Below, piece by piece: positions 34,783 through 46,689 of a DNA stretch of 64,000 nucleotides; the stretch's first letter is position 1; each line of letters opens with the position of its first letter. This DNA is from Hippopus hippopus (taxonomy: Eukaryota; Mollusca; Bivalvia; Cardiida; Cardiidae). The notes beneath the pieces were generated by a model. It saw only the letters and a program-made list of their open reading frames with translations, did not search any database and was not told where the DNA came from. Where the stretch lies: the NCBI GenBank assembly GCA_946811185.2, contig OX328102.1, positions 18,849,194 through 18,913,193 of the forward strand, written 5' to 3'. A program made the position numbers and the translations under genes.

Positions 34783-34970
34783 TTTGTATTTATGTCCAAA
34801 AATTTACAATTTGGACTGTTCAAATTCAATTCTGTGTTTTAAATCAAATTTCACTTCTAAATGGTTTTTATACAATCGTTTATGCCTAGTCTAGCATACA
34901 AATGTTAATTTCAAAGAAAAAAGGTTTGAAGGGTCTGAATCTGTTTCACTGTACTTCGATAATAATTGTA

Positions 34971-35234
34971 TTGTTTGGTTTTTATTGGAGTTTAATGCCA
35001 TTTTAACAGCTTAGGTCATATCATGGCCGTCAGTGACACACCAATGTGTTTCCTGGCTTTCTCACACCAGTACTGACACAACTTTCTTTCCAAAGCCACT
35101 TACAACTTTTCTCACATGCATCAGAGGTGAGAGGCAAAAAATCCCCGGAAAGAAAGTTCGCCACAACCGGGTATCGAATCTGCAACCTCCAGGTCATGAG
35201 TCAGATACACTAACCACTGAGCTACCTGGCCGGG
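34971..35234 (-). mobile_element. tRNA-derived SINE, full length with 14-bp target duplication
   Basis: On the minus strand the head reads GGTAGCTCAGTGGTTAGTG (A-box-like), then GATTCGATACCC (B-box-like). A body follows, and the tail is GCATTAAACTCCAATAAAAA. It is flanked by CGATAATAATTGTA at 34957-34970 and 35235-35248. The perfect duplication shows a recent LINE-machinery insertion into this plexin intron. It is transcribed, if at all, by RNA polymerase III; it is not a working tRNA gene because the acceptor stem is absent. Confidence 0.9.
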
Positions 35235-35248
35235 CGATAATAATTGTA

Positions 35249-36639
35249 AATATCTAGTAATTTTACAGGGAATTCACTCTGGGAGTTGTTTCCAGAGGAT
35301 TCAAAGTTTATAGGTCAAGATTTTTGCTATTGCTCCTGTTTTATAGAATTAATTTGTTGCATAATGGTTGAATTGAATAGAAAGATTGTGTCAAAATACC
35401 TAAATAGGTGGTAAGACGATCAAAAAACAAGTAATGCACACTCGGTAAAATTGAATTTGAAAAACAGAGGTGGACAGCGAATTTAGTCGCCAGGGGGAAG
35501 CTTGTCAGAACGGCGCATCAAAAAAAATCCAAAGGTTTGAAACCGATATTATTAGAACAGCGATTACGTACTCACTGTTTTAAAAATCACTGTTCACCTC
35601 TTGTTAACAGGTAAGATACGTTTTAAAAGTAAATAAACGCAACATAGCTCATTGGGTCCCAGAGACACTGACAAAAATGAGTGAAAACATTAAGTTAATC
35701 AGCAACGAAAGCAATGAAAAAGTACAAAGTTTTAAACTGTTACTGCAAAAACTTATTTCCAGTTTGTCTTCAAATAGATCGACCTGCATTAGTTTTATTG
35801 AAATCAATGACTTAGCAATATTCAACTAGTTACCCGCATGAGAAATATGGTAATTCCCTGGGCTCTGATCACAGGAACCAACTGTTACTGATGCTGAAGA
35901 TTACATTCAGATTTTTTTTGTATAGAGCAGGTTTTTTTTTTGTTTTTTTTTTTTCGTTTTTTTTTCTATACTTTGAAGATATTGTACTGATAATTTATGC
36001 AGGCAAATATGGTACTCAGAAGGAACTCAATGGGACTCAATTTCTTTCAGTGACAAACAGTATGACAGCTTGTCATTTAAAAAGTTACCATCATTTGAGC
36101 CGGATTATAAGGTGTTTTGTCTGAGACATTTGTCTGCAATTTTGGAGTACCAAAGAGAATGATGAATGATACGATAAAATGTGGTACTCTGTAGTCTCTA
36201 CTTAAAGCTAAAACATTATGTGTACAATATAAAGTGGAAGAATATCTTTAAAGAATAAGTCAAGATTATTATGCTACATACAAAACTGTGAAAATGTAAA
36301 GGACAAAGTAGCATTTGATAACATTACAGTGCTTCCTATACCATAGTGCTTTCTATTTATTTATGACTGTAACAATTGATTTTTTTAAGCTCAAATTACT
36401 TACATACTGTACATTTGATTAACACTAACATTTACTAAATAAGAATGAAATTAACCAATAGCCATGATTTTGTGTAATTATAAAAACCTCGAGTGGTTTA
36501 AAAATGATCTTATGAAAGATTGTCTGGTATGACTAAAAAAGTCTCCCGCTTGAAACCCCAAATCTTTCCCTTTGAAACTGTGAAAAAAACCCTTTGGTGA
36601 TTGAAAAAGTTGAGCTTAAATCTTAGAAAAAAACTTTGT
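35249..36639. other. Plexin intron, nothing recognised
   Basis: AT-rich with poly-T tracts at 35914-35965. No exon, no terminal repeats. Confidence 0.5.
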
Positions 36640-37382
36640 TTACACCTTAAAGGAACTTAGAGAAATCTTGTGTGCATTCTAGAGGATTTATTTTCAGTCC
36701 AAAACTCATGAAACATGGTCAAAATGTTTGAGTTGATAATCTTTCTGACAACAATGAAATTAGGTCACATCTGGTGAAGAATGGACATATCTTAGAAATA
36801 CCTTGTGTACACTCTAGAGGCCACATTTTTTGTCTGATAATTACGCATGAAACTTTGGTCAGAATAACTGGCTTGATGATATCGCAGATAAGTTCAAAAA
36901 TAGGTCATATCAGGTCAAAAAGTATGTCACTGGGACAGATCTTGTGAGCACTGTAGAGGCCGCAGCTTCAGTTGATGGTCATGAAGCTTTATCAAAATGT
37001 TTGCATTTAATCATATTCAGTACTGGATCAAAATTATGTCACATCAGGTAGTTATAAGGACAAATGTTAGAAAAACCTTAAGTGTAATCTAGAGGCCACA
37101 TTTTTAGTCCGATACTCATGAAAATTGGTCAGAAACTTAGAAATACCTTGTATGCACTCAAGAGGCCACATTTTTGGTTTGAGATTCACGAAATTTGATC
37201 AGAGTATTGTCTAGATAATATCGTCAACAAATTTGAAGTGGGTTGATCTTGTTTGGTAACAAAAGTAGACAACTAACACTTACATGTATGTGTATTACAT
37301 CATCACAACAAAGATGTCTACAACATTATTAATCCAAGATAAGTTTACTCAGGTGAGCGCTTTAGGGCCAATGGCCCTCTTG
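36640..37382 (+). mobile_element. Family A element (A5), left end missing
   Basis: About 140-bp units with CTCTAGAGG and GTCACATC run into the right end ACTCAGGTGAGCGCTTTAGG, hairpin GGGCCAATGGCCC, then TCTTG. Here the base after CTTG is C, not T. Confidence 0.7.
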
Positions 37383-37785
37383 CTAAGGGTAATCAGGAAT
37401 TGGTCTTACCTCTCTACGTTCTTTCTTTTTCTTTTGCTGTCCATATGTCTGTTAGCAGAGGTATCATGTGTCTTCATGTGACAGTTCTAGTTTTCTGCTA
37501 GATAAATCAAACCTCTGTCAGGTCTGTACATGAAATTGGGTCTTCTTTTTCCCCACAAAGTGTTTATTTTTAAACAAAACATCAACTTGATGAGCCCACC
37601 AGTTAGTTTTCTTTAGACTTGAACAGATACCTTCCTTTTTAATCACATATACAATTTCAAAGTTTGACCAGGTAAAAGCTAAATATCATAAAAAGAAAGC
37701 ATGACAGTATTTAGATAAACATTCTGTTTCAGGCCAGAATCTAATGTAAAATGAGGAGTAAATATATTTAGAATGATTTTTGTCG
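37383..37785. other. Plexin intron, nothing recognised
   Basis: T-rich sequence without exon signals. Confidence 0.45.
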
Positions 37786-38800
37786 AGCCCACTTGTGGTG
37801 AGGGAGACATAGTTGTTACAACTTTGCTATGGTGTCTGTGCGTTAGTGGGTGTGTTACCGCGTGCGTACATGTGTCCATCAAGGTTTGTACAAACCAGAA
37901 CTTGTACGTTTATGGATAAATTTCACAGTAATTTACCATAGATATTTTTCCTGATGAGTAGGAGTTCTTTGTACAGTTAGGTCCAAGGTCAAGGTCACTC
38001 TTGAAGGTCAAACAATATAATGGTGTCTGGGCCAGAACTACACTTATGGATGAATTTAACAATAATTTGTACCAAATATTCTCCTTGATGAGTATGGGTA
38101 CCATTTGAAACATTTGTTTAGGTTGGCTCAGGGTCAAGGTTACATTTGAAGTCATACTCTAAAATAATGAGAAATTGAGGTTGTCTGAATTGTTTCTTCT
38201 ACTCTAGAATAGTGAGGAATTGAGCTTGTCTGAACTGTTTCTTCTACCTTTATGCATGTATAGGTACAGTATTTGTACATTTATGCATAGATTTCAAAAT
38301 AATTTGGCACAATTGTTCTCACCCCAAGACATAGTTTTCACAACTTCAGTCCAGTTATGTGTGTTAGTGCATGTGTTCATTTGTCCGAATTTTTCTGGGC
38401 TACAACTTTTACAGCCCAGAATTTTTTTCCTTTGTGGGTGAAATTCAAAAGAATTTGGCACCAATTTTCTCCTTGATGAGTAGAGGTGTGGTTTGAAACG
38501 TCTTTCTTCCATATAGTTGGTCAACTAGGAAAGGATTTCTTAAACCCGCCTTCTGAAACTGGTATACTCGAACTACATATGCATTTTTTTGCTGTGGACA
38601 AGCAATTTGCATACTATTTTAAGTTTCGGTTATGTATATTTTTTGCCATTAATGAACTCAATTGTTTTCATGCATTGTTGTGCCTGCTTGCATCGAGTTG
38701 TCGTCACAACTTTGCTCTGGTGTATGTGCATCCCTGTGTTAGTGTATGTGTCCATTTGCCCTGACATGCTTCTGGGTAGCCAAAGCAAAAATTGTTCTCG
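37786..38800 (+). mobile_element. Probable hairpin-type element (family G)
   Basis: Starts GTCGAGCCCACTTGTGGTGA with GGGAGAC, a weak foldback, followed by GTGTCTGTGCGTTAGTGGG. Internal repeats of AGTTGTTACAACTTTG and TTCTCCTTGATGAGTA occur up to 38770. The right end is not recognised. Confidence 0.45.
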
Positions 38801-39457
38801 ACAATCCCTGGACAACCATCTAGTCCAGATAAATTGATGTTATCTGATATTTTGATGTTGATTTACTAAACTCAGTCACAACAATTGCATGTCTAGCAGC
38901 AATTTGTTTCAAAGGTAAGTTGAAGAAATGTTTAACCTATCAAAACAGTGGGTTTGAGGCACAAACGATCTCGCTATAGACAGAAAAAAACCACATTATT
39001 TCTAAATATAACAGACAAACCATGAATGTATTTGTAGGACTGGTATGTACATGTATGTGCCTGTACGTATATTTTATGGTCTCATTCCATCTACACCTCT
39101 ACCGCTGTCTTTATTTATGAATAAATGTTTTTTTACGCTCCTCAAATTTGTTTGTGGGGGGAAATATAGTTTTTGTTTAATCAATCCGCCTGTTTGTCTG
39201 TCTGTCTATCTGTCTGTCCGTCCATTTTCGTGTCTGGGCAATAACTTTTCTCCCTATGTTTAATTTCGAAACAATTTGGCACAAATGTTCACGGCATCGA
39301 GACGATGTGTCATGCGCAAAAATCATGTCCATTGATTAAAGGTCAAGGTCACAGTAGGGTCAAATCTGTTGGGGGGTAGTATGCGTGTCCGGCCTGTAAC
39401 TTTTTAAATTATGAATGAATTTCAGTATATCTGTGCAGAATTGTTAATCAAATAAAG

Positions 39458-40623
39458 ATGATACCCTCTAGAGGCCACATTTTCAGTCCAATACTCTTGA
39501 AATTTGGTCAGGATGTTTGTCTTGATAATATCTCGGATGAGTTTGAAAATGGGTCATGTCGGGCCAAAAATTAGGTCACTAGGTCAAATCTTAGAAAAAC
39601 GTTGTGTACACCCTAGATGCTTCATTTTAAGTCTTTTATTCTCATGAATCTTGGTCAGGATATTTGTCTTGATGATATTTTAGACGAGTTTGAAAATGGG
39701 TCATGTTGGGTAAAAAACTAGGTCACTAGGTCAAATCATAGAAAAAACCTTGTGTACACTCTAGAGGCCACATTTTCAGTCCAATACCCTTTAAAGTTGG
39801 TCAGAGTTTTTGTCTTGATGATATCTTAGACGAGTTTGAAAATAGGTCAAGTGGGGTCAAAAGAAAAGGGCACTAGGTTAAATCTTAGAAAAAACTCGTG
39901 TACACTCTAGAGGCCATATTTTCAGTCCAATACTCTAGAAACTTGGTCAGGATGCTTGTCTTTATAAGATCTTGGAGGAACTTGAAAATGGGTCATGTCG
40001 GGTCAAAAACTAGGTCACTAGGCCAAATCTTAGAGGAACTTGTGTACACTCTACAGGCCACATTTTCAGTAGATGCTCATGAAACTTGGTTTAAAATGTT
40101 TGTCTTGATGATATCTTGGACACGTGTGAAAATGGGTCACAGTGGGTCAAAAACAAGGTCACTAGGTCAAATCTTAAAAAAAAACCCTTGTGTATCCTCA
40201 AGAGGACAGATTTTCAGTCCAATACTCTTGAACGTTAGTCAGATTCTTTGTCTTGATGATAGCTTTGATGAGGTTGAAAGTGCTTCATGTAGGGTCAAAA
40301 AGTAGGTCACTAGGTCAAACTTTGAAAAACCTTGTGTACGCTATAGAGGCTGCATTTTCAGGCCGATAATCTTGAAACTTGGTCAGAATGTTTGTCTTGA
40401 TATCTTGGATGAGTTTGAAAATGGGTCACATGGGGTCAAAAATTAGGTCACTAGGTAGAATTTTAGATAAACATAATGTACACTCTACAGGACATATTTT
40501 AGGTCCAATATGAATGAAAGTTTGTCAGAATATTTGTCACTATATCCTGGAAGAGATTAGAAATGGGTCATGTATGGTCAAAAGGCTCAGGTAAGCAACT
40601 TCAGGGCCATCATGGCCCTCTTG
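39458..40623 (+). mobile_element. Family A element (A6), left end missing
   Basis: Eight or so units of about 140 bp (CTCTAGAGGCCACATTTTC; GTCTTGATGATATCTTGG; AAAACTAGGTCACTAGGTC). Right end GCTCAGGTAAGC, hairpin GGGCCATCATGGCCC, TCTTG before TT. The open frame at 39898-40305 (135 residues) is repeat translation with a period of about 46 residues. Confidence 0.75.
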
Positions 40624-40999
40624 TTTAATGATGAATGAATTTCAATACAACTTTGTAGAATTGTCAACCACATCAAGACACTGTGTCACACATAAGAACT
40701 TGCATCTCTAGATCAGGGGTCAAGGTCAAGGAGAGGTCAAATATCAATTTTGTGACAGGGCCATAACTTTTTTTCCTATTACATACTTTCAGAATCACTT
40801 TACACCAATGTTAATCACATCAAGATGATGTGTCATGCGTAGGACTAACTTCTGAAGGCTAAAGGTCAAGGTTACAGCAAGGTCAAATGTGTTTTTAGGG
40901 GGTAGTGTAGGTGTCTGGCCTGTAACTTTTTTTCAATTTGAATGAATTTCAGTGTAACTTTGTAGAGTTGTCAACCACTTTTAACGATGGGTTACAGGG

Positions 41000-41271
41000 G
41001 TTACAATTTTGAACATGGGAACAAAAAAGGAAAACTTTAAATTCTTCTTCTCTGAAACTGGAAGGCGTAGAACTTTGATTTTTGGTATGTAGCATCTCCT
41101 AGTGAACCTCTACCAAGTTTGTTCATGCCCTGGGGGTCAAAACTAGCCCGCCCCGGGGCTCACAAGTTCAAACATAGGAACAAAGAAAGAAAACTTTAAA
41201 ATTCTTCTTTGCTGAATCTGGAAGGCGGAGAGCTTTGATATTTGGTATGTAGTGAACCTGTTCTAAGTTTG
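41000..41271 (+). repeat. Fragment of the 160-bp A/B core repeat
   Basis: Two units of AAATTCTTCTTCTCTGAAAC, then TTTGGTATGTAGCATCTCC and CTCTACCAAGTTTGTTCA, related to the cores of A1 and family B but without ends. Confidence 0.65.
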
Positions 41272-42364
41272 TTAGCCCACCGGAGCACAACATGTTCAAT
41301 GAGTTCAAAATTGGGTCACCTGGGGTCATAAACTAGGTCACTATGTTAAATTAAAGAAATAAGTTGTGGGCACTCTAGAGGCCACATTTTTTGCTCAACT
41401 GACTTGAAAATTGGTCAGAATGTTTGTCTTGATAAAATCTCACATGAGTCTGAATTTGGGTCAACTGGGGTCATAAACTAGGTCACTAGGTCAAATAAAA
41501 GAAATATAACTCTAGGGCTTTCTAGAGGCCACATTTATTGTTCAATTGATTTGAGAACTGGGTAAAATGTTTCTCTTGAGGAAATCTAGGAATAGTTCAA
41601 AATTGGGTCACCTGGGGTAAAAACTAGGTCACTATGTCAAATTAAAGAAATACCTTTAGGGCACTACAGAGGCCACATTTCTTGATCAACCGACTTGAAA
41701 ATTGGTCAGAATGTTTGTCTTGATAAAATCTCACATGAGCCTGAATTTGGGTCAACTGGGGTCATAAACTAGGTCACTAGGTCAAATTAAAGAAATATAA
41801 CTAGGGCTTTCTAGAAGCCACATTTATGTTCAATTGATTTAAGAATTGGGTAAAATGTTTCTCTTGATGAAATCTAGGATTAGTTCAAAATTGGGTCACC
41901 TGGGGTCATAAACTAGGTCACTAGGTCAAATTAAAGAAATACCTTTAGGGCACTGCAGAGGCCACATTTCTCGCTCAGTTGGCTTGAAAATTGATCAGAA
42001 TGTTTATCTTGATGAAATATCGGATGAGTATGAAATTGGGTCACCTGGGGTCATAATCTAGGTCACTAGGTCAAATTAAAGAAATACCTCGTGGGCACTC
42101 TAGAGGCCACATTTATTGCTCAATTAACTTGAAAAGTGTTCAGAATGTTTGTCTTGATCAATTTGTGAAGAGTTCTATATTGGGTCACCTATGGTGATAA
42201 AGTAGGTCACTATGCCAACTTACGGAAATTCCATGTGGACCCTCTAGAGGCCACATTTTAAGCTCAATTGACCTATCTATTGGTCAGAAATTGAATTATG
42301 CACATGGAGTGAAATTTTGCCTATTGACTCCGGTGAGCGATCCAGGGCCATCATGGCCCTCTTG
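41272..42364 (+). mobile_element. Family A hairpin element (A7)
   Basis: Left AGCCCACCGGAGCACAACAT with a decayed second arm. Core of about 150-bp units (GGGTCACCTGGGGTCATAA; CTCTAGAGGCCACATTT). Right GGTGAGCGATCCA, hairpin GGGCCATCATGGCCC, TCTTG before TT. The left arm shows the decay expected of an older copy. Confidence 0.75.
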
Positions 42365-43303
42365 TTTCATATTGTTTAGAATTATGAATGCTATAAGTAT
42401 GGAAATTTTAAGAAAAAACTGTCTGTCAGAAAGTATTTTATTGTCAGAAAGTATGTATTTATTAAAGATTAACCTTTTGTCAAATAATCTCCCTTTTTAA
42501 CCCATTGGTCTATATATAACATGCATATTTGTACATTTACCATGCTCAAAACCAGGCTTTTATGTATATTTTTGCGCAAAACTAAATGAATTTTCATTAA
42601 AATGATGTATACTTGTATATTCTTTGGGTAATTTTCCTGTTTAACTGACTGTTGAAGAAAAGCATGTTAAATCCGATATAAGCTGAATTTTGGAACTTTA
42701 TATGTCTTTTTCAAAGGCAAATGTCTTGGAAACGAGCACGGTGACCCATATCTTTTTTTATTGTAAACTCCTAGCACATGATGAGCTTTGTATGTGCAAA
42801 GTTTTAAAAAAAAAAATGTCGGTTAGAAAAAATTGTGATATACGTCCTTAAACACTGTATCACACACAAGAGCCATGTCAATAGGTCAAAGGTCAAGGTC
42901 AGTGCAAGTTAAAATATCATTTAAAAGAAAAATTTTGGGGGTAATGTTCTTATCTGGGCAGTTATTTTTTCAATTATGAATAAATTTCAAGGCAGAATGG
43001 TCAACCATACAATGACAATGTGTCATGCACGAGTTATGTCCATACATTAAAGGTCAAGGCCACAGCAAGGTCTTTGGTAGTAGTGTTTGTGTCTGGCCTA
43101 TTACTTTTCAATTATAGGTGAATACCCGTATTACTTTGCAGATTTGTCAACTACATATAAACAATGTGTGGCACACAAGAACCTTATCAGTAGGCCAAAA
43201 GTCAGGGTCAGGGCAAGGTCAGAAATGTTTGTAAGTGTACATTGCTCACAGGAAAAGATAACTATTTTCGGGGGCATCAGTCACTTCTAAGTGATATCTC
43301 TTG

Positions 43304-43705
43304 TTTTCTTAAAAGTTGGTGATAAATTGTACCTCTTGAACTTGCATGAAAGGTGTAGAAGTATTTATTACTTCGAAATGTAAGTCGTTGATTTATTTTT
43401 ATATTGAACGAAACGTTACCTTTTTTTAACCAGAGATACATGTATGCTTAAACAATTATGTGCACATACTGTACAGTCTTACCCTGCCAACAAATGCACT
43501 TAAGTTTATACTCTACATTCTCAGAGTTATTATTTTGATTTTTATGAAGTTATTTTGATATGTATCTACATAATATTAAATGCAATGAAATGCATTACAG
43601 TGTAATCCAGTTAAAAACTTATAGTCATGGATTTTACTTTAGCCATCATTGCTATATAATCAGTTCAACTATATGAATGCATTAAAATAAACTTTCATCT
43701 TTCAG
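43304..43705. other. Plexin intron, nothing recognised
   Basis: AT-rich sequence up to the polypyrimidine tract and acceptor of the next exon. Confidence 0.5.
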
Positions 43706-43807
43706 GTACAAGGTATCCAGTACAGGTGTATTGTAAATGAAACTTACCGTTTTGATGCAGTGTTATATGAAACTGCAGGCAATGGCTCATTAAATTGTAA
43801 CATAAAT
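43706..43807 (+). CDS. Plexin-like receptor, second exon seen
   Basis: 102 bp, phase 0 to 0, between CATCTTTCAG and GTAAGT. It encodes 34 residues: VQGIQYRCIVNE, then FDAVLYETAGNGSLNCNIN. In plexins the stretch after the L-K-x-x-N-L turn has a YxC strand and a second Cys some 20-25 residues on, as here (YRC...LNC), likely a disulphide pair of this immunoglobulin-like segment. It joins in frame to the exons at 31754 and 45245. The upstream intron is 11.9 kb, almost all mobile DNA. Both splice sites are strong. Confidence 0.75.
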
Positions 43808-44595
43808 GTAAGTTTCTTCACTTTTACCTGTGATTGATGCAGGGTTATGTTGTCATTAAGCTGATTTGCATGCAAAATTAAGACCATGTGAAATTAGATC
43901 CTTTCCAGTCTTATGAATCTTACAAATTAAGGCTTTATTCAGAAAAATTGCTTTACAGAATATTAGACAGTTTAAGTTGAGGGTCAAAAAGCAACTTTGC
44001 ACTGCCTGCACATGTAACTAGACTTGTGCTGTGCTTTTGCATAATTTGAGTTAAAGAGAACGGATCCAACTCTTCAAACTTGGAGAAAGTCCAGCTGAAA
44101 AGTAAGTATGGTAGTCTGAGAATACAAATTTATTCTACGTAACGAATCAAGTAATGAAATGTTTAACAGCTAGTATGGCTTTACCTCACTTGGTCACTTG
44201 GTTTTTTTCTACAATCATACATTTTCATCTGCCCTCCTGAATTTTTACAATTAAATAACCTTAATATTTGCATTAGCTGTACCTTTATGGCTCAATGTTT
44301 GGGTGTCTGATTGATTTTGTCTTGGACACTTTTGCACCTGACAAGTAGACTTGAAATCTATGTAACTCGTGGAATGAGAAAAAGAGTTAAATGGAAAAAG
44401 CTGGCATAAGTTTTATAGCCCAGCAAAGCAAATAATTCATAAGTTGACCTATTGTGATCCATCACTGCTTGTCATTAAAAATTGTTTGAACCAAGGGGAC
44501 AGACGTTTAATACAGGGTTGTATATAGAAACTGTCAAGACTTTCTTGTCTGATACTGCAAGCTTTTTAATTTGGTATAGTCAATATCAGTCCTTA
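43808..44595. other. Plexin intron, nothing recognised
   Basis: AT-rich intron sequence preceding a small MITE. Confidence 0.5.
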
Positions 44596-44757
44596 CTTTT
44601 TTTCCACACAATCCTGAGTGTTAACAACCCTAAGGGAAAAGGATTTTGAAAACATTGTGGTAAAAGAAGAAAATGCCGGTAACCAGCTACATTTAATTTG
44701 TTGTCAGCAAATGCTTTCGTTATGGAAGAGTCTAAAGAGTAATTATGAGGTAAAGAG
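44596..44757. mobile_element. Hairpin MITE with TTA duplication
   Basis: TTA at 44593-44595 and 44758-44760. The right end GAGGTAAAGAG, read inward, is CTCTTTACCTC; the left is CTTTTTTTCCACAC. The centre has GAAAACATTGTGGTAAAAGA, one arm of the foldback; the second arm is eroded in this copy. Confidence 0.7.
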
Positions 44758-44908
44758 TTAAACAATGACCTTTGGGTCAATAATGTTTAAGATATCCCAG
44801 GGTTTCAAAGAGTTGGATATTTTGTGATAACTATTTGGATTCTCTTGTCTACAGCCATAAGATCTGAAGTTGTTTGAAGCTTTAGTAATTTGCCAAATAA
44901 CAAGGTTT

Positions 44909-45119
44909 TTCTGTCTTTTTATTGGTATCCATGGTTGTGAAGTAGAGCATTGGCCTCATAATTATAAGGTCCTGAGTTTGATACCCGGGATCTTGAGGAC
45001 TGTTCATTGGCTCACACATTCGGCGCAAGTACTGGTTAAGTTTCTGGTATGCAGAATCGAGAGAGATTAGTATTAGTTGCAACAACTGGTTTTTCTATGG
45101 AAAATAAATATATTTAAAC
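44909..45119 (+). mobile_element. tRNA-like-headed SINE with 11-bp target duplication
   Basis: The head contains GTAGAGCATTGGCCTCATA and GAGTTTGATACCC, resembling A and B boxes. The tail is GAAAATAAATATATTTAAAC. Flanked by TAACAAGGTTT at 44898-44908 and 45120-45130. It lies in the 1.4-kb plexin intron, 115 bp before the next exon. Confidence 0.75.
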
Positions 45120-45244
45120 TAACAAGGTTTCTTAAAGTTGGCCCCTTTGATCAGAAACATGCAATATTACCAGAGCCTTTGTGGGGTTATTTAGTCTAGT
45201 GTGTACTTAACATCTACCGTGATCCATTTTTGTGTTACTATCAG

Positions 45245-45347
45245 GTTACAATTGAAGACAGTGCTGCAAAGAAAGAAATACCTATCTCAGTGCTTCAGAT
45301 GAAACAGGGTTTTGAAGTTAAAGTAGAAGATGCTAAAAACAGTTCAA
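45245..45347 (+). CDS. Plexin-like receptor, third exon seen
   Basis: 103 bp, entering in phase 0 and leaving one base into a codon, between TTACTATCAG and GTTTGT. It encodes VTIEDSAAKKEIPISVLQ and on to EVKVEDAKNSS. This matches the position of the last beta-strands of the plexin segment before the next PSI domain. The leftover A joins TC from the exon at 52182 to give one Ile codon, which confirms the pairing of the two splice sites. The donor GTTTGT is weak but frame-consistent. Without it the frame runs to a stop at 45374-45376. Confidence 0.72.
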
Positions 45348-46083
45348 GTTTGTACTTTATTTTACTTCTATGCTAACACAAAAGGAAACTTTTGATTGTT
45401 TGTTTGGATAAATCAACGTGGTTTTCAAAATTATTTTTGAGATAGCTCAGTTTTTAAGTTCAAGGTGTTTATTTAGTATACAAGTCCTCTGGCCTTTAGT
45501 ATAATACAAAACATAGTGAAACATGATTATTAGAAAAGAGACAATTTTACATAAACAAATTTAAATCTTTACCCCATTACATTTATTTAGATTCTACCAA
45601 ATTGAAAACATTTGCAGAGGACAAATGAAATATGGTGCAACAAATGGGATTTATCCTTAAAGATAGAAAACAATGTAGGAAAAGGAAATAATGCTGGTTG
45701 CCAGCATTCTTTCGTTTTCCCACAATGTTTTTTCAAAAACACTATTGCAGGTCATTAAAAATCTTGTGTTGTAAAGGGTGATGCAAGTTATAAACACAAA
45801 TTCAAGTTTGTCATAATGACACTAGATGAAAATGTAACATAAAATTGTAATAAATAATAATGTTTTATTTTACTATGCGAATACCAATTTTTAGTCGTAA
45901 GCTTTTATAAACATTGTGACAAAAGTACTGATCCAAATTGTTACATAATATGGTACCAAGCAATAGTAATGTTTATTGTTTTATTCATAGCTGTCAGCAG
46001 ACAACTTATCATGCCTGTGATATTGAAAGATTTTCATTTGTAAGGGAGGAAAAATATTTTATGAAGTATTAGTAGAAACATAA
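45348..46083. other. Plexin intron with a hairpin MITE
   Basis: 45572-45778 is a further copy of the TTA hairpin MITE: GGAAAAGGAAATAATGCTGG against CCAGCATTCTTTCGTTTTCC, with left end after TTA and right end TTGTAAAGG. The remainder is unrecognised. Confidence 0.55.
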
Positions 46084-46090
46084 GTTGTAT

Positions 46091-46226
46091 GGTCAGGTGG
46101 CAGGGGACTTGGAAACTTGTTCACACCTGTGGCGATTCAGGTCACCTGAAGCCAAAGGCAAGGTCGTGACATGATTCGCCACAGCCATGAACAAGTTTCC
46201 AAATTCCCTACCGCCTGACTGTACAA
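46091..46226. repeat. Large imperfect palindrome, arms of about 50 bp
   Basis: GGACTTGGAAACTTGTTCA and TGTGGCGATTC on the left pair with GATTCGCCACAG and TGAACAAGTTTCC on the right, with a loop of about 35 bp. The outer arms GTCAGGTGG and CCGCCTGAC also pair. It could extrude as a cruciform or be the end of a foldback transposon. Confidence 0.85.
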
Positions 46227-46689
46227 CAAATTTATTGTACTGCAAAGTTTTACCGTTTCAGGGTGTATGAAGTGAAATTTCCCTGTATCATGGTCTCATG
46301 ATTTGAGTAGAATTGAAATAGATTTGAAGTAGAATTTCCCTTCTGAGTGCCCCATTCAATGAAAATTGACGTCTTTGAGAACTGACGTCACAAAAAAAAC
46401 CTAGGTAAAACTTGCAGTTTGGTGCATAAACTTGATGATGTCACTACGATAGACATTCAACGTTTTTGTCGTAGGCCACATTGGAATCTAGGCAGGTCCA
46501 GAATATTCCCAGAATCTGCCCAGGCAGATCTGGAATCTGCCTTGACCAAATTAGAATTATAATTTGGTCTAGACCAAAATAAGATTCTTGTTTGGCCCAG
46601 GCAGATCTAGGATCTGCCTGGGCCAAATTAGAATTCCAGTTTGGCTAGGCAGATACAGGATCTGCCTAGACCAAATTGGAATCTCTTTT

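Larger units (their letters stand above)
39130..43303 (+). mobile_element. Family I hairpin element, host of two family A insertions
   Basis: Left CTCCTCAAATTTG with TTTGTGGGGGG is followed by GTCTGTCTGTCTATCTGTC. Core units have CCTGTAACTTTTT, AATGAATTTCAGT and AAGGTCAAGGTCACAG. Right end GGGGGCATCAG, hairpin TCACTTCTAAGTGA at 43281-43294, then TATCTCTTG before TTTT. Left and right arms match only weakly, so the left boundary is tentative. Confidence 0.6.

Noticed and set aside
35150..35234. Possible tRNA gene on the minus strand (A and B box-like motifs)
   Set aside because: No acceptor stem or cloverleaf closure; it is the head of a SINE with target duplications.
39898..40305. 135-residue open frame with internal repeats (GHVGSKTRSLGQIL)
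   Set aside because: It is the translation of about 140-bp tandem DNA units in element A6; similar frames appear in every A copy (for example 52679-52978) and none has a start context, domain or conserved use.
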